Assembly (NCBI GenBank): GCA_025355395.1 | Contig: JANXZT010000366.1 | Span: forward strand, 1-13,008 | Length of the DNA stretch: 13,008 bases | Reading direction: 5' to 3' | DNA from: Betaproteobacteria bacterium | Lineage (GTDB): Bacteria > Pseudomonadota > Gammaproteobacteria > Burkholderiales > Casimicrobiaceae | Part shown: piece by piece, positions 1 to 7,860 of the stretch | How positions within the stretch are numbered: the stretch's first letter is position 1 | Layout of the letters: every line of letters begins with the position of its first letter | Notes under the pieces: generated by a model | Databases searched by the model: none | The model's input: the letters and a program-made list of their open reading frames with translations, nothing else | What the model was told of the DNA's origin: nothing | Translations under genes and position numbers: made by a program

Positions 1-1
1 C

Positions 2-331
2 GCGCGGCTGCGGGTGCGCACGTTCGCGGCGGACGACGATTTTCCGGTGCTGCCGAGCGTGATCGACCTTTGGCCGTCGGCCAACTGGTACGAGCGGGAG
101 GCGTTCGATCTTTTCGGCATCATGTTCACCGGACATCCGGACCTGCGTCGCATCCTCACCGATTACGGTTTCATCGGCCATCCGTTTCGCAAGGACTTTC
201 CGATCAGTGGCCACGTCGAAATGCGCTACGACCCTGAGCAGGCCCGCGTGGTCTATCAGCCGGTGACGATCGAGCCCCGCGAAATCGTGCCGCGCATCAT
301 CCGCGAGCCCAATTTTGCGGACAGCGAGTAG
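2..331 (+). CDS. nuoC: NADH-quinone oxidoreductase subunit C (3' part, start outside window)
   Basis: This is the C-terminal part of the 30-kDa subunit of the complex I connecting arm, which packs against NuoD and NuoI and has no cofactor of its own. The frame is open from base 2, so the 5' end is cut off by the window edge; a GTG at base 14 is internal and not the real start. The family signature is clear: WYEREAFDLFGIMFTGHPDL followed by RRILTDYGF and GHPFRKDFP, then the C-terminal MRYDPEQ and YQPVTIEPRE segments typical of betaproteobacterial NuoC. The gene ends at TAG (329-331) and is separate from nuoD, unlike the fused nuoCD of E. coli. Identity is firm; total length cannot be given. 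Confidence 0.96.
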   Translation, partial: ARLRVRTFAADDDFPVLPSVIDLWPSANWYEREAFDLFGIMFTGHPDLRRILTDYGFIGHPFRKDFPISGHVEMRYDPEQARVVYQPVTIEPREIVPRIIREPNFADSE

Positions 332-334
332 GCC

Positions 335-1588
335 TTGGCTGAGATACGTAACTACACGATGAATTTTGGCCCGCAGCACCCGGCGGCACACGGGGTGCTG
401 CGGCTGGTGCTGGAGCTCGACGGCGAGGTGATCGAGCGCGCCGACCCGCACATCGGCCTCCTGCATCGCGCTACCGAAAAGCTCGCGGAGCACAGGACGT
501 ATCTGCAGGCGCTGCCGTACATGGACCGGCTGGATTACGTGTCCATGATGTGCAACGAGCATGCGTATTGCCTCGCGATCGAGAAGCTTCTGGGCATCGA
601 GGTGCCGTTGCGCGCGCTGTACATCCGGGTGATGTTCGACGAGATCACCCGCATTCTCAATCATCTGCTGTGGCTCGGCGCGCACTCGCTCGACGTGGGC
701 GGGATGACCACGTTCCTGTATGCGTTTCGCGAGCGCGAAGACCTGATGGACGTTTACGAAGCCGTCTCCGGCGCACGGATGCACGCGGCGTATTACCGTC
801 CGGGCGGTGTGTATCGCGATCTGCCGGACCGGATGCCGCAGTACGAGGCATCGCGGATCCACAACCAGCGCGAAGTGTCGGCGATGAATGAAAATCGCAG
901 CGGCAGCATGCTCGACTTCATCGACGACTTCACCCAGCGGTTTCCCTCGTGCGTCGACGACTACGAGACGCTGCTCACCGAGAACCGCATCTGGAAACAG
1001 CGCACGGTCGGCATCGGTGTAGTCACCGCCGAACGGGCAATGGCGCTGGGATTCACCGGACCGATGCTGCGCGGGTCGGGTGTGCCGTGGGATTTGCGCA
1101 AGAAACAACCCTACGCGGTGTATGAGCGGATGGAGTTCGACATCCCGGTGGGCACCAACGGCGATTGCTACGACCGTTATCTGGTGCGCATGCGCGAGAT
1201 GCGCGAGGCCAATCGGATAGTCGTGCAGTGCGTCACGTGGCTGCGAGCCAATTCCGGGCCGGTGATGATCGACAACCACAAGATCGCGCCGCCGAGCCGG
1301 GAAGAGATGAAAACGAACATGGAAGAGCTGATCCACCATTTCAAGCTCTTTACCGAAGGCATGCACGTGCCGCCCGGGGAGGCTTACGCGGCCATCGAGC
1401 ACCCGAAAGGCGAATTCGGGATTTACATCGTCTCCGATGGCGCCAACAAGCCTTACCGACTGAAGATCCGCGCGCCGGGGTTTCCGCATCTCGCCGCGTT
1501 GGACGAGATGTCGCGGGGACACATGATTGCCGACGTCGTGGCGATCATCGGCAGCCAGGACATCGTGTTCGGGGAGATCGACCGGTGA
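335..1588 (+). CDS. nuoD: NADH-quinone oxidoreductase subunit D (49-kDa subunit)
   Basis: NuoD forms, with NuoB, the quinone-reduction site at the foot of the hydrophilic arm, on the cytoplasmic side of the inner membrane. The 417-residue product has the full family length. The N-terminal MNFGPQHPAAHGVLRL loop is present, as is PYMDRLDYVSMMCNEHAY. H19 and Y68 lie 49 residues apart, the same spacing as the quinone-binding His and Tyr of the mitochondrial and Thermus proteins (family knowledge). Further hallmarks are GFTGPMLRGSGVPWDLRK (around residues 230-247) and a C-terminus ending DIVFGEIDR, as in other NuoD. The start is TTG at 335, three bases after the nuoC stop, because the conserved N-terminus begins directly there. 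No strong Shine-Dalgarno sequence is visible, so coupling to nuoC translation is likely (inference). Confidence 0.97.
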   Translation: MAEIRNYTMNFGPQHPAAHGVLRLVLELDGEVIERADPHIGLLHRATEKLAEHRTYLQALPYMDRLDYVSMMCNEHAYCLAIEKLLGIEVPLRALYIRVMFDEITRILNHLLWLGAHSLDVGGMTTFLYAFREREDLMDVYEAVSGARMHAAYYRPGGVYRDLPDRMPQYEASRIHNQREVSAMNENRSGSMLDFIDDFTQRFPSCVDDYETLLTENRIWKQRTVGIGVVTAERAMALGFTGPMLRGSGVPWDLRKKQPYAVYERMEFDIPVGTNGDCYDRYLVRMREMREANRIVVQCVTWLRANSGPVMIDNHKIAPPSREEMKTNMEELIHHFKLFTEGMHVPPGEAYAAIEHPKGEFGIYIVSDGANKPYRLKIRAPGFPHLAALDEMSRGHMIADVVAIIGSQDIVFGEIDR

Positions 1589-2052
1589 GCGCCCGGGTCG
1601 CCAATATCGACGAGGTCGACCTCGAACAAGGCCAGCACGGCGAAGGCTTCGCGTGGCGCTCCGTGCGCATCGGCAAGCTGCTCGGTGCAAAAGGTCTGGG
1701 TTACTCCTACGACGTGGTGCCGCCGGGGAAGCGCGCCTGCCCCTTCCACAGCCACCGCGCCAATGAGGAGATGTTTTTCATCGTCGCCGGCACGGGCGCG
1801 CTGCGCTACGGGGACGAGACGCGGCCGATTCGCGCCGGTGACGTCATCTGCTGCCCGACGGGCGGCGCCGAATCCGCACATCAGATCATCAACGATTCGG
1901 ATGTCGAGCTGCGTTACCTGTCGGTCAGCACCATGGTCAGTCCGGAGGTATGCGAGTACCCGGATTCCGGGAAAGTGCTCGCCTACGATGGCAAGTGGGG
2001 ACACATGACCTTTGCCTCCGCCGATCTCGACTACTGGGACGGTGAAAGCTGA
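1585..2052 (+). CDS. Cupin-superfamily protein inserted between nuoD and nuoE (COG3837-like, function unknown)
   Basis: This 155-residue protein is not a complex I subunit. It has both cupin motifs. Motif 1 is PGKRACPFHSHRANEEMFF (about residues 48-66), with H55, H57 and E62 followed by G69. Motif 2 is GDVICCPTGGAESAHQIIN, supplying H99. These three His and one Glu would bind one divalent metal in a single beta-barrel (family knowledge). The tail, with EYPDSGK and a final DYWDGES, matches my recollection of the uncharacterised COG3837-type cupins. There is no signal peptide or membrane segment, so it is probably cytoplasmic. The frame is open from further upstream inside nuoD, but GTG 1585 is chosen because it overlaps the nuoD stop as GTGA and gives a normal cupin length. 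The stop lies 4 nt before nuoE, so it is almost certainly co-transcribed. Substrate and role are not known; a sensory, assembly or small-molecule enzyme role are all possible. The fold is confident, the function is not. Confidence 0.88.
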   Translation: MSARVANIDEVDLEQGQHGEGFAWRSVRIGKLLGAKGLGYSYDVVPPGKRACPFHSHRANEEMFFIVAGTGALRYGDETRPIRAGDVICCPTGGAESAHQIINDSDVELRYLSVSTMVSPEVCEYPDSGKVLAYDGKWGHMTFASADLDYWDGES

Positions 2053-2056
2053 TCCA

Positions 2057-2584
2057 ATGCTCTCGGACACATCGCTTCGGAAAATCGATCGTGAGATCGC
2101 CAAGTACCCGCCCGACCACAAGCGCTCCGCGGTGATGTCGGCGCTCGCCATCGCCCAGGACGAGAAGGGCTGGCTGGCCGCCGAAACCATTGATTTCGTC
2201 GCCCGCTACCTTGGCATGCCGGCGGTGGCGGTGTACGAAGTTGCCTCATTTTATGCGATGTATAACCTGAAGCCGCTGGGCAGCTACAAGATCACCCTGT
2301 GCACCAACCTGCCGTGCGCACTGCAAGGCGCGACCGAGGCGGCGCTTCATCTGCAGGCCAAGCTCGGAGTGAGCTTTGGCGAAACGACGCCGGACGGTTT
2401 GGTCACCCTGCAGGAAGGCGAGTGCATGGGTGCGTGCGGTGATGCCCCCGTGCTCCTGGTCAACAACAAGCGGATGTGCAGCTTTATGCGTCCCGCCCAA
2501 ATCGACACCCTGCTCGATGAGTTGCGGGCAACGCCGCGGCCCACCCACGCGGCTTTCGGCGCCGGCGCGGTGGACGAACGATGA
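2057..2584 (+). CDS. nuoE: NADH-quinone oxidoreductase subunit E (24-kDa, [2Fe-2S] N1a)
   Basis: NuoE is a thioredoxin-like [2Fe-2S] subunit that partners NuoF in the NADH-dehydrogenase module. The 175-residue product has an N-terminal helical bundle (RSAVMSALAIAQDEKGWL, around 23-40) and the VYEVASFYAMYNLKP segment. The four N1a ligands are C82 and C87 (CTNLPC) and C123 and C127 (ECMGACGDAP). ATG 2057 is preferred over an in-frame ATG at 2012, because the latter lies inside the cupin gene and would add an unconserved 15-residue extension. The start is 4 nt after the cupin stop, and a GGTGA stretch about 11 nt upstream is a weak ribosome-binding candidate. The last ~20 residues (PTHAAFGAGAVDER) are a low-complexity tail that varies within the family. 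The stop overlaps the nuoF start (ATGA). Confidence 0.96.
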   Translation: MLSDTSLRKIDREIAKYPPDHKRSAVMSALAIAQDEKGWLAAETIDFVARYLGMPAVAVYEVASFYAMYNLKPLGSYKITLCTNLPCALQGATEAALHLQAKLGVSFGETTPDGLVTLQEGECMGACGDAPVLLVNNKRMCSFMRPAQIDTLLDELRATPRPTHAAFGAGAVDER

Positions 2585-3885
2585 GCAACTCCGCGCAGCT
2601 TCTGGACTACGGCCCGGACGCCATTCTCATGATTGGGCTCGATGGCGACAACTGGCGCCTGCATGACTACGAGGCGCGGGGGGGGTACAAGGCACTGCGC
2701 AAGATACTGTCGGAAAAGATCACGCCCGCCGCGGTCATCGCCGAAGTCAAGAAATCCGCACTGCGCGGACGTGGCGGGGCCGGCTTTCCCACCGGGTTGA
2801 AGTGGAGCTTCATGCCGCAACAGTTTCCCGGCGAGAAATTCCTCGTCTGCAATTCGGACGAAGGCGAGCCGGGCACGTTCAAGGATCGGGACATCATGCG
2901 CTACAACCCGCACGCCCTGATCGAAGGCATGGCGATCGCAGCCTACGCCATGGGTTGCGCGCGCGGCTACAACTACGTCCACGGCGAGATATGGACCGCC
3001 TACGAGCGCATGGAGGAGGCGGTCGATGAAGCGCTTGCGGCCGGGCTGCTGGGGAAGAATATTCTTGGTTCCGGGTTCAACTTCAATCTCTACAATCACC
3101 ATGGCTACGGCGCGTACATTTGTGGGGAGGAGACCGCGCTCCTGGAGTCGCTCGAAGGCAAGAAAGGCCTGCCGCGCTTCAAGCCGCCTTTTCCCGCGAG
3201 CTACGGGCTCTACGGCAAGCCGACAACGATCAACAACACCGAGACCTTCGCCGCTGTGCCCTGGATCATTAACAACGGTGGGGAGGCGTTCCTCAATCTC
3301 GGGCGTCCGAACAACGGCGGCACCAAGTTGTTTTCGGTATCCGGAGATGTGATGCGCCCCGGCAATTTCGAGGTGCGCCTGGGAACACCGTTCGCGACCC
3401 TCCTCGAGATGGCCGGCGGGATGCGCGCGGGGCGCAAGCTGAAGGCCTGCATCCCCGGCGGCTCCTCGATGCCCGTGCTGCCGGGCGAGGTCATGATGGC
3501 CACGGACATGGACTACGACTCGATCGCCAAGGCGGGCTCGATGCTCGGCTCGGGCGCCGTCATCATCATGGACGAGACTCGCTGCATGGTGAAATCGCTG
3601 CTGCGGCTGTCGTATTTTTATTACGAAGAGTCATGTGGCCAATGCACGCCATGCCGCGAGGGTACCGGTTGGCTGTGGCGAGTGGTGCACCGAATCGAGC
3701 ATGGCCAGGGCCGCAACGAAGATCTCGATCTCCTGGTGTCGGTTTCGGACAACATTGCGGGGCGCACCATTTGTGCGCTCGGGGATGCCGCGGCATTGCC
3801 GGTGAAAAGCTTCATCAAGCACTTCCGGGATGAATTCCAGCATCACATCGATCACCAGCAGTGCCTGGTGCCGGCTTACCCCTGA
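2581..3885 (+). CDS. nuoF: NADH-quinone oxidoreductase subunit F (51-kDa, FMN and NADH binding, [4Fe-4S] N3)
   Basis: NuoF is the electron entry point: it oxidises NADH through FMN and passes electrons to the N3 cluster. The 434 residues match the family length. The glycine-rich nucleotide/FMN motif GRGGAGFPTG is at residues 63-72, followed by CNSDEGEPGTFKDRD and ICGEETALLESLEGKKG. The N3 ligands are C352, C355 and C358 (ESCGQCTPCREG) with the fourth at C398 (RTICALGD). ATG 2581 overlaps the nuoE stop, and GGTGGA at 2569-2574 is a plausible ribosome-binding site. A run of eight G at 2678-2685 encodes part of the EARGGY segment; the frame is intact through it. All expected motifs are present, so the protein should be functional. 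Confidence 0.98.
   Translation: MSNSAQLLDYGPDAILMIGLDGDNWRLHDYEARGGYKALRKILSEKITPAAVIAEVKKSALRGRGGAGFPTGLKWSFMPQQFPGEKFLVCNSDEGEPGTFKDRDIMRYNPHALIEGMAIAAYAMGCARGYNYVHGEIWTAYERMEEAVDEALAAGLLGKNILGSGFNFNLYNHHGYGAYICGEETALLESLEGKKGLPRFKPPFPASYGLYGKPTTINNTETFAAVPWIINNGGEAFLNLGRPNNGGTKLFSVSGDVMRPGNFEVRLGTPFATLLEMAGGMRAGRKLKACIPGGSSMPVLPGEVMMATDMDYDSIAKAGSMLGSGAVIIMDETRCMVKSLLRLSYFYYEESCGQCTPCREGTGWLWRVVHRIEHGQGRNEDLDLLVSVSDNIAGRTICALGDAAALPVKSFIKHFRDEFQHHIDHQQCLVPAYP
2678..2685 (+). repeat. G8 homopolymer tract inside nuoF
   Basis: Eight consecutive G bases lie in the 5' part of nuoF, encoding the end of an Arg codon and two Gly codons (GGG). The reading frame continues correctly on both sides. 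Such a tract is prone to replication slippage or sequencing error, but here there is no sign of either. Whether it has any regulatory meaning is unknown. Confidence 0.6.
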
Positions 3886-3895
3886 TACTCGCGCA

Positions 3896-6268
3896 ATGCT
3901 GATGAATCTCGAAATCGACGGCAAGCAGGTCGAAGTGCCCACCGGCAGCACCGTCATGGATGCTGCGCACAAGCTCGGCATCTATGTGCCGTACTTCTGT
4001 TGGCACAAGAAGCTTTCCATCGCGGCCAACTGCCGGATGTGCCTCGTGCAGGTCGAGAAGGCGCCCAAGCCGCTTCCCGCGTGCGCCACGCCCGTCAGCG
4101 AGGGAATGAAAGTCTGGACCCATTCGGAGCAGGCGGTCGACGCGCAGAAAGGGGTGATGGAGTTCCTGCTGATCAATCACCCGCTCGACTGCCCCATTTG
4201 CGACCAGGGCGGCGAATGCCAGTTGCAGGATCTGGCGGTAGGTTACGGCGCCTCCAACTCGCGCTATACCGAGCCCAAGCGCGTGGTGTTCCACAAATCT
4301 TTCGGGCCGCTGATCGCCGGCGAAGAGATGACCCGCTGCATCCACTGCACGCGTTGCGTGCGCTTCGGAGTCGAGATTGCCGGGGTGATGGAGCTGGGGA
4401 TGCGGGGCCGCGGCGAGCACGCCGAAATCGTGACCTTCCTGGGTGACGCGGTGGCCTCCGAGCTTTCGGGCAACATGATCGACCTGTGCCCGGTCGGCGC
4501 ACTCACCTCGAAACCGTTCCGTTACAAGGCGCGCACCTGGGAGCTCGAACGGCGCAAATCCATATCGCCGCACGATTCGCTCGGCAGCAATCTCATTGTC
4601 CAGGTCACCAAGGACAAGGTGATGCGCGTGTTGCCGCTCGAGAACGAAGCGATCAACGAATGCTGGCTGTCCGACAAGGACCGGTTCTCCTACGAGGGCC
4701 TAAACAGTCCGGACCGGTTGTCCACGCCGGTGATCCGGCATGACGGCGAATGGAAGCCCGTCGATTGGGAGACAGCCCTGGAGTTCACCGTGCGGGGCCT
4801 GCGCGCCGCGCTCGAAAAGACGGGCGGCGATGGTCTGTCCACCGTCGTCTCGCCCCATTCGACACTCGAAGAGATGGCCCTGGCGGCCCGCCTCACCCGC
4901 GCGCTCGGCTCCGACAACATTGACTTCCGACTGCGGCAGACGGACTTCCGCGGCGACAATGCCCGGCCGGGCATACCCTGGCTGGGGATGTCCATCCGTG
5001 ACGTTGGCGCGCTCGACCGCGCGCTCATCATCGGCAGCTTCCTGCGCAAGGAGCAGCCGCTTCTCGCGCAGCGCCTCCGGCAAGCGGCACGCAAAGGTGC
5101 GAAGATCTCGATGCTGCATGCCATCGCCGACGACTGGCTCATGCCGATGGCGCATTCGCGCGTGGTCGCACCGTCGATGCTTCCGGGCGCGCTGGCGGAA
5201 ATCGTAGTGGCGGCGGCACGGGGGGCGGGCAAGGCCGTGCCGGCGGGACTGGAAGTCGTCCAGCCCACCGTCGAAGCCGAAGCAATTGCCGCGAGCCTCG
5301 CCACCGGGGAGCGCAAAGGCATTCTGCTTGGCAGCTTTGCCGAACAGCATCCCGAGGCTTCCCAACTGATGGCGCTTGCGCAATCCCTTGCTGACATCAC
5401 CGGCGCGAAGCTCTCTTGTCTTACCGAGGCGGCCAACAGCGTAGGCGGTTACGCAGTCGAGGCCTTGCCCCGGGACGGCGGGCGCAACGCACAGCAGATG
5501 TTCGCGCAACCGAGCGCCGCGTACCTCGTGCTCCATGCGGATCCGGAGTTGGACTGCGCCGACCCGGTGGCTGCGCGCGCCGCCCTGAACGCTGCAGAAT
5601 TCGTCGTGATGCTGTCACCGTTCGAGCAAGGCAGCGAATATGCCGACGTGATCCTGCCGGTCAGCCCGTTCAGTGAAACCGCCGGTACCTTCGTCAATTG
5701 CGAAGGACGCGTGCAGGCGTTCCAGGGCACGACCCGCCCGCTGGGCGAGACGCGGCCGGCATGGAAGGTGTTGCGGGTACTGGGCACCATGCTGGACGTG
5801 CCCGGCTTCGATTTCGGCACGATTGACGACGTGCGCGCCACGTTGCCCGCTTCGACCGAGGCGCTGGCCACGAGGCTCGACAACAAAACGGGCATGGCCA
5901 TCATTCTTCCGGCCAAGGCCCCGACTTCCGCACCAACGACCGCGAACGCGACCAACGCGGTGACGCTGGAGCGAGTCGCCGACATTCCGATTCATTTCGC
6001 CGATCCGATCGTACGCCGCGCGCCGTCGCTGCAAAAGACCCCCGATGCTAGGCCGCCGGCAGCGCGAATGAATGCCGCCACGCTCGAGCAATTGGGGGTG
6101 GCGGCCGGCACGCCGGTGCGCGTCCGCCAGGGTCGCGGTGAAGCGGTGCTCGCCGCGGTGCTCGATGCGACCGTCCCGGCCGGCGCGGTGTGGATCGCTG
6201 CAGCGCATCCGACGACGGCGGGATTGGCGGGACTGTCGGGCCCGGTCACCGTCGAGCGCGCAACGTGA
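3896..6268 (+). CDS. nuoG: NADH-quinone oxidoreductase subunit G (75-kDa, Fe-S clusters N1b, N4, N5)
   Basis: NuoG carries electrons along the Fe-S chain of the NADH arm and has a catalytically inactive molybdopterin-oxidoreductase-like body. The product is 790 residues. Ligands visible are N1b: C35, C46, C49, C63; N5: H95, C99, C102, C108 (HPLDCPICDQGGEC); N4: C148, C151, C154 (CIHCTRC) and C198 (DLCPVGAL). The off-path N7 cluster seen in E. coli is absent: the equivalent positions are S224, D227, S231 and S259. From about residue 270 the MopB-like domain follows, with a short Ala/Thr-rich linker near 680-695 and a small C-terminal beta-barrel-like region. ATG 3896 is chosen, 10 nt after nuoF, giving MLMNLEIDGK; ATG 3902 is an equally possible start, and no clear ribosome-binding site separates them. 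The frame is open further upstream, but that part overlaps nuoF and is not conserved. Confidence 0.96.
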   Translation: MLMNLEIDGKQVEVPTGSTVMDAAHKLGIYVPYFCWHKKLSIAANCRMCLVQVEKAPKPLPACATPVSEGMKVWTHSEQAVDAQKGVMEFLLINHPLDCPICDQGGECQLQDLAVGYGASNSRYTEPKRVVFHKSFGPLIAGEEMTRCIHCTRCVRFGVEIAGVMELGMRGRGEHAEIVTFLGDAVASELSGNMIDLCPVGALTSKPFRYKARTWELERRKSISPHDSLGSNLIVQVTKDKVMRVLPLENEAINECWLSDKDRFSYEGLNSPDRLSTPVIRHDGEWKPVDWETALEFTVRGLRAALEKTGGDGLSTVVSPHSTLEEMALAARLTRALGSDNIDFRLRQTDFRGDNARPGIPWLGMSIRDVGALDRALIIGSFLRKEQPLLAQRLRQAARKGAKISMLHAIADDWLMPMAHSRVVAPSMLPGALAEIVVAAARGAGKAVPAGLEVVQPTVEAEAIAASLATGERKGILLGSFAEQHPEASQLMALAQSLADITGAKLSCLTEAANSVGGYAVEALPRDGGRNAQQMFAQPSAAYLVLHADPELDCADPVAARAALNAAEFVVMLSPFEQGSEYADVILPVSPFSETAGTFVNCEGRVQAFQGTTRPLGETRPAWKVLRVLGTMLDVPGFDFGTIDDVRATLPASTEALATRLDNKTGMAIILPAKAPTSAPTTANATNAVTLERVADIPIHFADPIVRRAPSLQKTPDARPPAARMNAATLEQLGVAAGTPVRVRQGRGEAVLAAVLDATVPAGAVWIAAAHPTTAGLAGLSGPVTVERAT

Positions 6269-7347
6269 ACGGTTTCGCCGACTCGGTCGAGCATTGGCTG
6301 GGCCCGGCCTGGCCGCTGGTGCTGACCTTCGCCAAGATCGTGGCGATTTCCATTCCCCTTATCTTGTCGGTGGCGTACCTGACGCTCGCCGAGCGCAAAA
6401 TCATCGGCTGGATGCAGGTGCGTATCGGGCCCAATCGCGTCGGACCGCTGGGTTTGCTGCAACCGTTTGCCGACGTGTTCAAGCTCGTGTTCAAGGAGAT
6501 CGTGGTTCCCACCGGGGCCAATCACTATCTCTTTTTCATCGCCCCGATGCTGGCGTTGGCGCCCGCGCTGGCGGCCTGGGCGGTGGTGCCTTTCACCGAT
6601 ACGCTGGTACTGTCCAACATCAACGCCGGGCTGCTCTACGTCCTCGCCATGACCTCGATCGGCGTGTACGGAATCATCCTCGCCGGCTGGGCATCGAATT
6701 CGAAGTATGCGTTCCTGGGTTGCCTCCGTTCGGCGGCGCAGATCGTGAGCTACGAGCTGGCGATGGGCTTTGCGCTGGTCGGCGTGGTGATGGCGGCCAA
6801 CAGCCTCAACCTCGGCGACATCGTACGCGGCCAGCAGGGCGGGATGTCGCATTGGTATTTCATCCCGCTGTTGCCGCTGTTCGTGGTGTACCTGGTATCC
6901 GGCATCGCCGAGACCAATCGCCATCCCTTCGACGTGGCCGAAGGTGAATCGGAAATCGTCGCCGGATTCCACGTCGAATACTCGGGCGTCGCGTTTGCGG
7001 TTTTTTTCCTCGCCGAATACATGAACATGATCCTGATCTCGGCGTTGGCATCGATCCTGTTCCTCGGCGGCTGGCTCTCGCCGTGGCCCGCGCTCAACGA
7101 CTATCAGTTCTCGACCTGGGTGCCCGTCCTTGCGGACCGCTCGCCACTGGGCGACGGATTTGTGTGGCTCGCGGCGAAGATGGCGTTCGTGCTTTTGATC
7201 TTCCTGTGGATTCGTGCCACGTGGCCGCGTTACCGCTATGACCAGATCATGCGCCTGGGCTGGAAGGTCTTCATTCCCGTGACGCTGGTCTGGATCATCT
7301 TTCTTGGCGGGATGATGCAGACGCGCTGGGCATACCTGTTCCATTGA
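6265..7347 (+). CDS. nuoH: NADH-quinone oxidoreductase subunit H (membrane subunit at the quinone site)
   Basis: NuoH anchors the hydrophilic arm to the membrane arm and lines the quinone entry tunnel and the first part of the proton path. The 360-residue product has about eight hydrophobic segments. Conserved loops are present: AERKIIGWMQVRIGPNRVGP with E43 and R44, LQPFADVFKLVFKE, and ETNRHPFDVAEGESEIVAG, which begins at E216 and holds D223, E226, E228 and E230. These acidic residues are the ones conserved across the family. GTG 6265 overlaps the nuoG stop (GTGA) and gives a normal N-terminus (VNGFADSVEHWLG); a longer open frame reaching into nuoG is rejected. A T7 run at 7001-7007 encodes part of AVFFLAEY without breaking the frame. 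Confidence 0.97.
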   Translation: MNGFADSVEHWLGPAWPLVLTFAKIVAISIPLILSVAYLTLAERKIIGWMQVRIGPNRVGPLGLLQPFADVFKLVFKEIVVPTGANHYLFFIAPMLALAPALAAWAVVPFTDTLVLSNINAGLLYVLAMTSIGVYGIILAGWASNSKYAFLGCLRSAAQIVSYELAMGFALVGVVMAANSLNLGDIVRGQQGGMSHWYFIPLLPLFVVYLVSGIAETNRHPFDVAEGESEIVAGFHVEYSGVAFAVFFLAEYMNMILISALASILFLGGWLSPWPALNDYQFSTWVPVLADRSPLGDGFVWLAAKMAFVLLIFLWIRATWPRYRYDQIMRLGWKVFIPVTLVWIIFLGGMMQTRWAYLFH

Positions 7348-7358
7348 CTGACCTTTCG

Positions 7359-7850
7359 ATGCTCGCACGCGTTCGACAATTCTTCAACACCTGGCTCCTG
7401 CTGGAGCTCGGCAAGGGGCTGCTCCTCACCGGCCGGCATATGTTCGCCCGCAAGATAACGGTGCAGTTCCCCGAAGAGAAGACGCCCAAGAGTCCGCGCT
7501 TTCGCGGCCTGCACGCGTTGCGTCGATATCCCAACGGCGAAGAGCGCTGCATCGCCTGCAAGCTCTGCGAGGCAGTATGTCCGGCGCTGGCCATCACCAT
7601 CGAGTCCGAGGCGCGCGAGGACGGCAGCCGCCGCACCACGCGCTACGACATCGATCTCACCAAGTGCATCTTCTGCGGATTTTGCGAGGAAAGCTGCCCC
7701 GTCGATGCCATCGTGGAGACAGGGTTGCTCGAATACCACGGCGAAAGACGTGGCGATCTCTACTACACCAAGGAAATGCTGCTGGCGGTGGGCGACCGTT
7801 ACGAGGCGGAAATTGCCCGCGACCGCGAGCAGGACGCGAAATACCGCTGA
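7359..7850 (+). CDS. nuoI: NADH-quinone oxidoreductase subunit I (two [4Fe-4S] clusters, N6a and N6b)
   Basis: NuoI is the ferredoxin-like subunit that bridges the NuoG chain to cluster N2 in NuoB. The 163-residue product starts with an amphipathic helix that lies on the membrane, then FARKITVQFPEEKTP and FRGLHALRRYPNGEERC. Two cluster motifs are complete: CIACKLCEAVCP with C64, C67, C70, C74, and CIFCGFCEESCP with C103, C106, C109, C113. The C-terminus LLAVGDRYEAEIA and DAKYR is typical of betaproteobacteria. ATG 7359 is chosen because it gives the usual length of about 162 residues. An in-frame TTG at 7344 overlaps the nuoH stop (TTGA) and would add five residues; since nuoD uses TTG and overlaps are common here, that start cannot be excluded. 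No clear ribosome-binding site favours either. Confidence 0.95.
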   Translation: MLARVRQFFNTWLLLELGKGLLLTGRHMFARKITVQFPEEKTPKSPRFRGLHALRRYPNGEERCIACKLCEAVCPALAITIESEAREDGSRRTTRYDIDLTKCIFCGFCEESCPVDAIVETGLLEYHGERRGDLYYTKEMLLAVGDRYEAEIARDREQDAKYR

Positions 7851-7860
7851 ATACACGCGC

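Noticed and set aside
1165..1584. Upstream extension of the cupin frame inside nuoD
   Set aside because: The extension overlaps conserved nuoD in another frame and its Arg/Ala-rich translation is not cupin-like; GTG 1585 fits the overlap pattern and family length.
2..1588. Fused nuoCD as in E. coli
   Set aside because: A TAG stop at 329-331 separates the two genes and nuoD has its own TTG start at the conserved N-terminus.
1453..2190. Minus-strand open frame (245 codons) opposite the cupin gene
   Set aside because: Considered as an alternative to the cupin, but the plus frame has complete cupin motifs and operon-compatible ends, while the minus frame shows no domain and spans the nuoD and nuoE ends.
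7001..7007. T7 run in nuoH as a programmed frameshift site
   Set aside because: The NuoH frame is intact and conserved on both sides; nothing suggests a second product.
5992..7368. Long minus-strand open frame (458 codons) opposite nuoG/nuoH
   Set aside because: It mirrors nuoG and nuoH codons; its translation is rich in Arg, His, Asp and Gln with no recognisable domain, as expected for the antisense of GC-rich membrane-protein genes.
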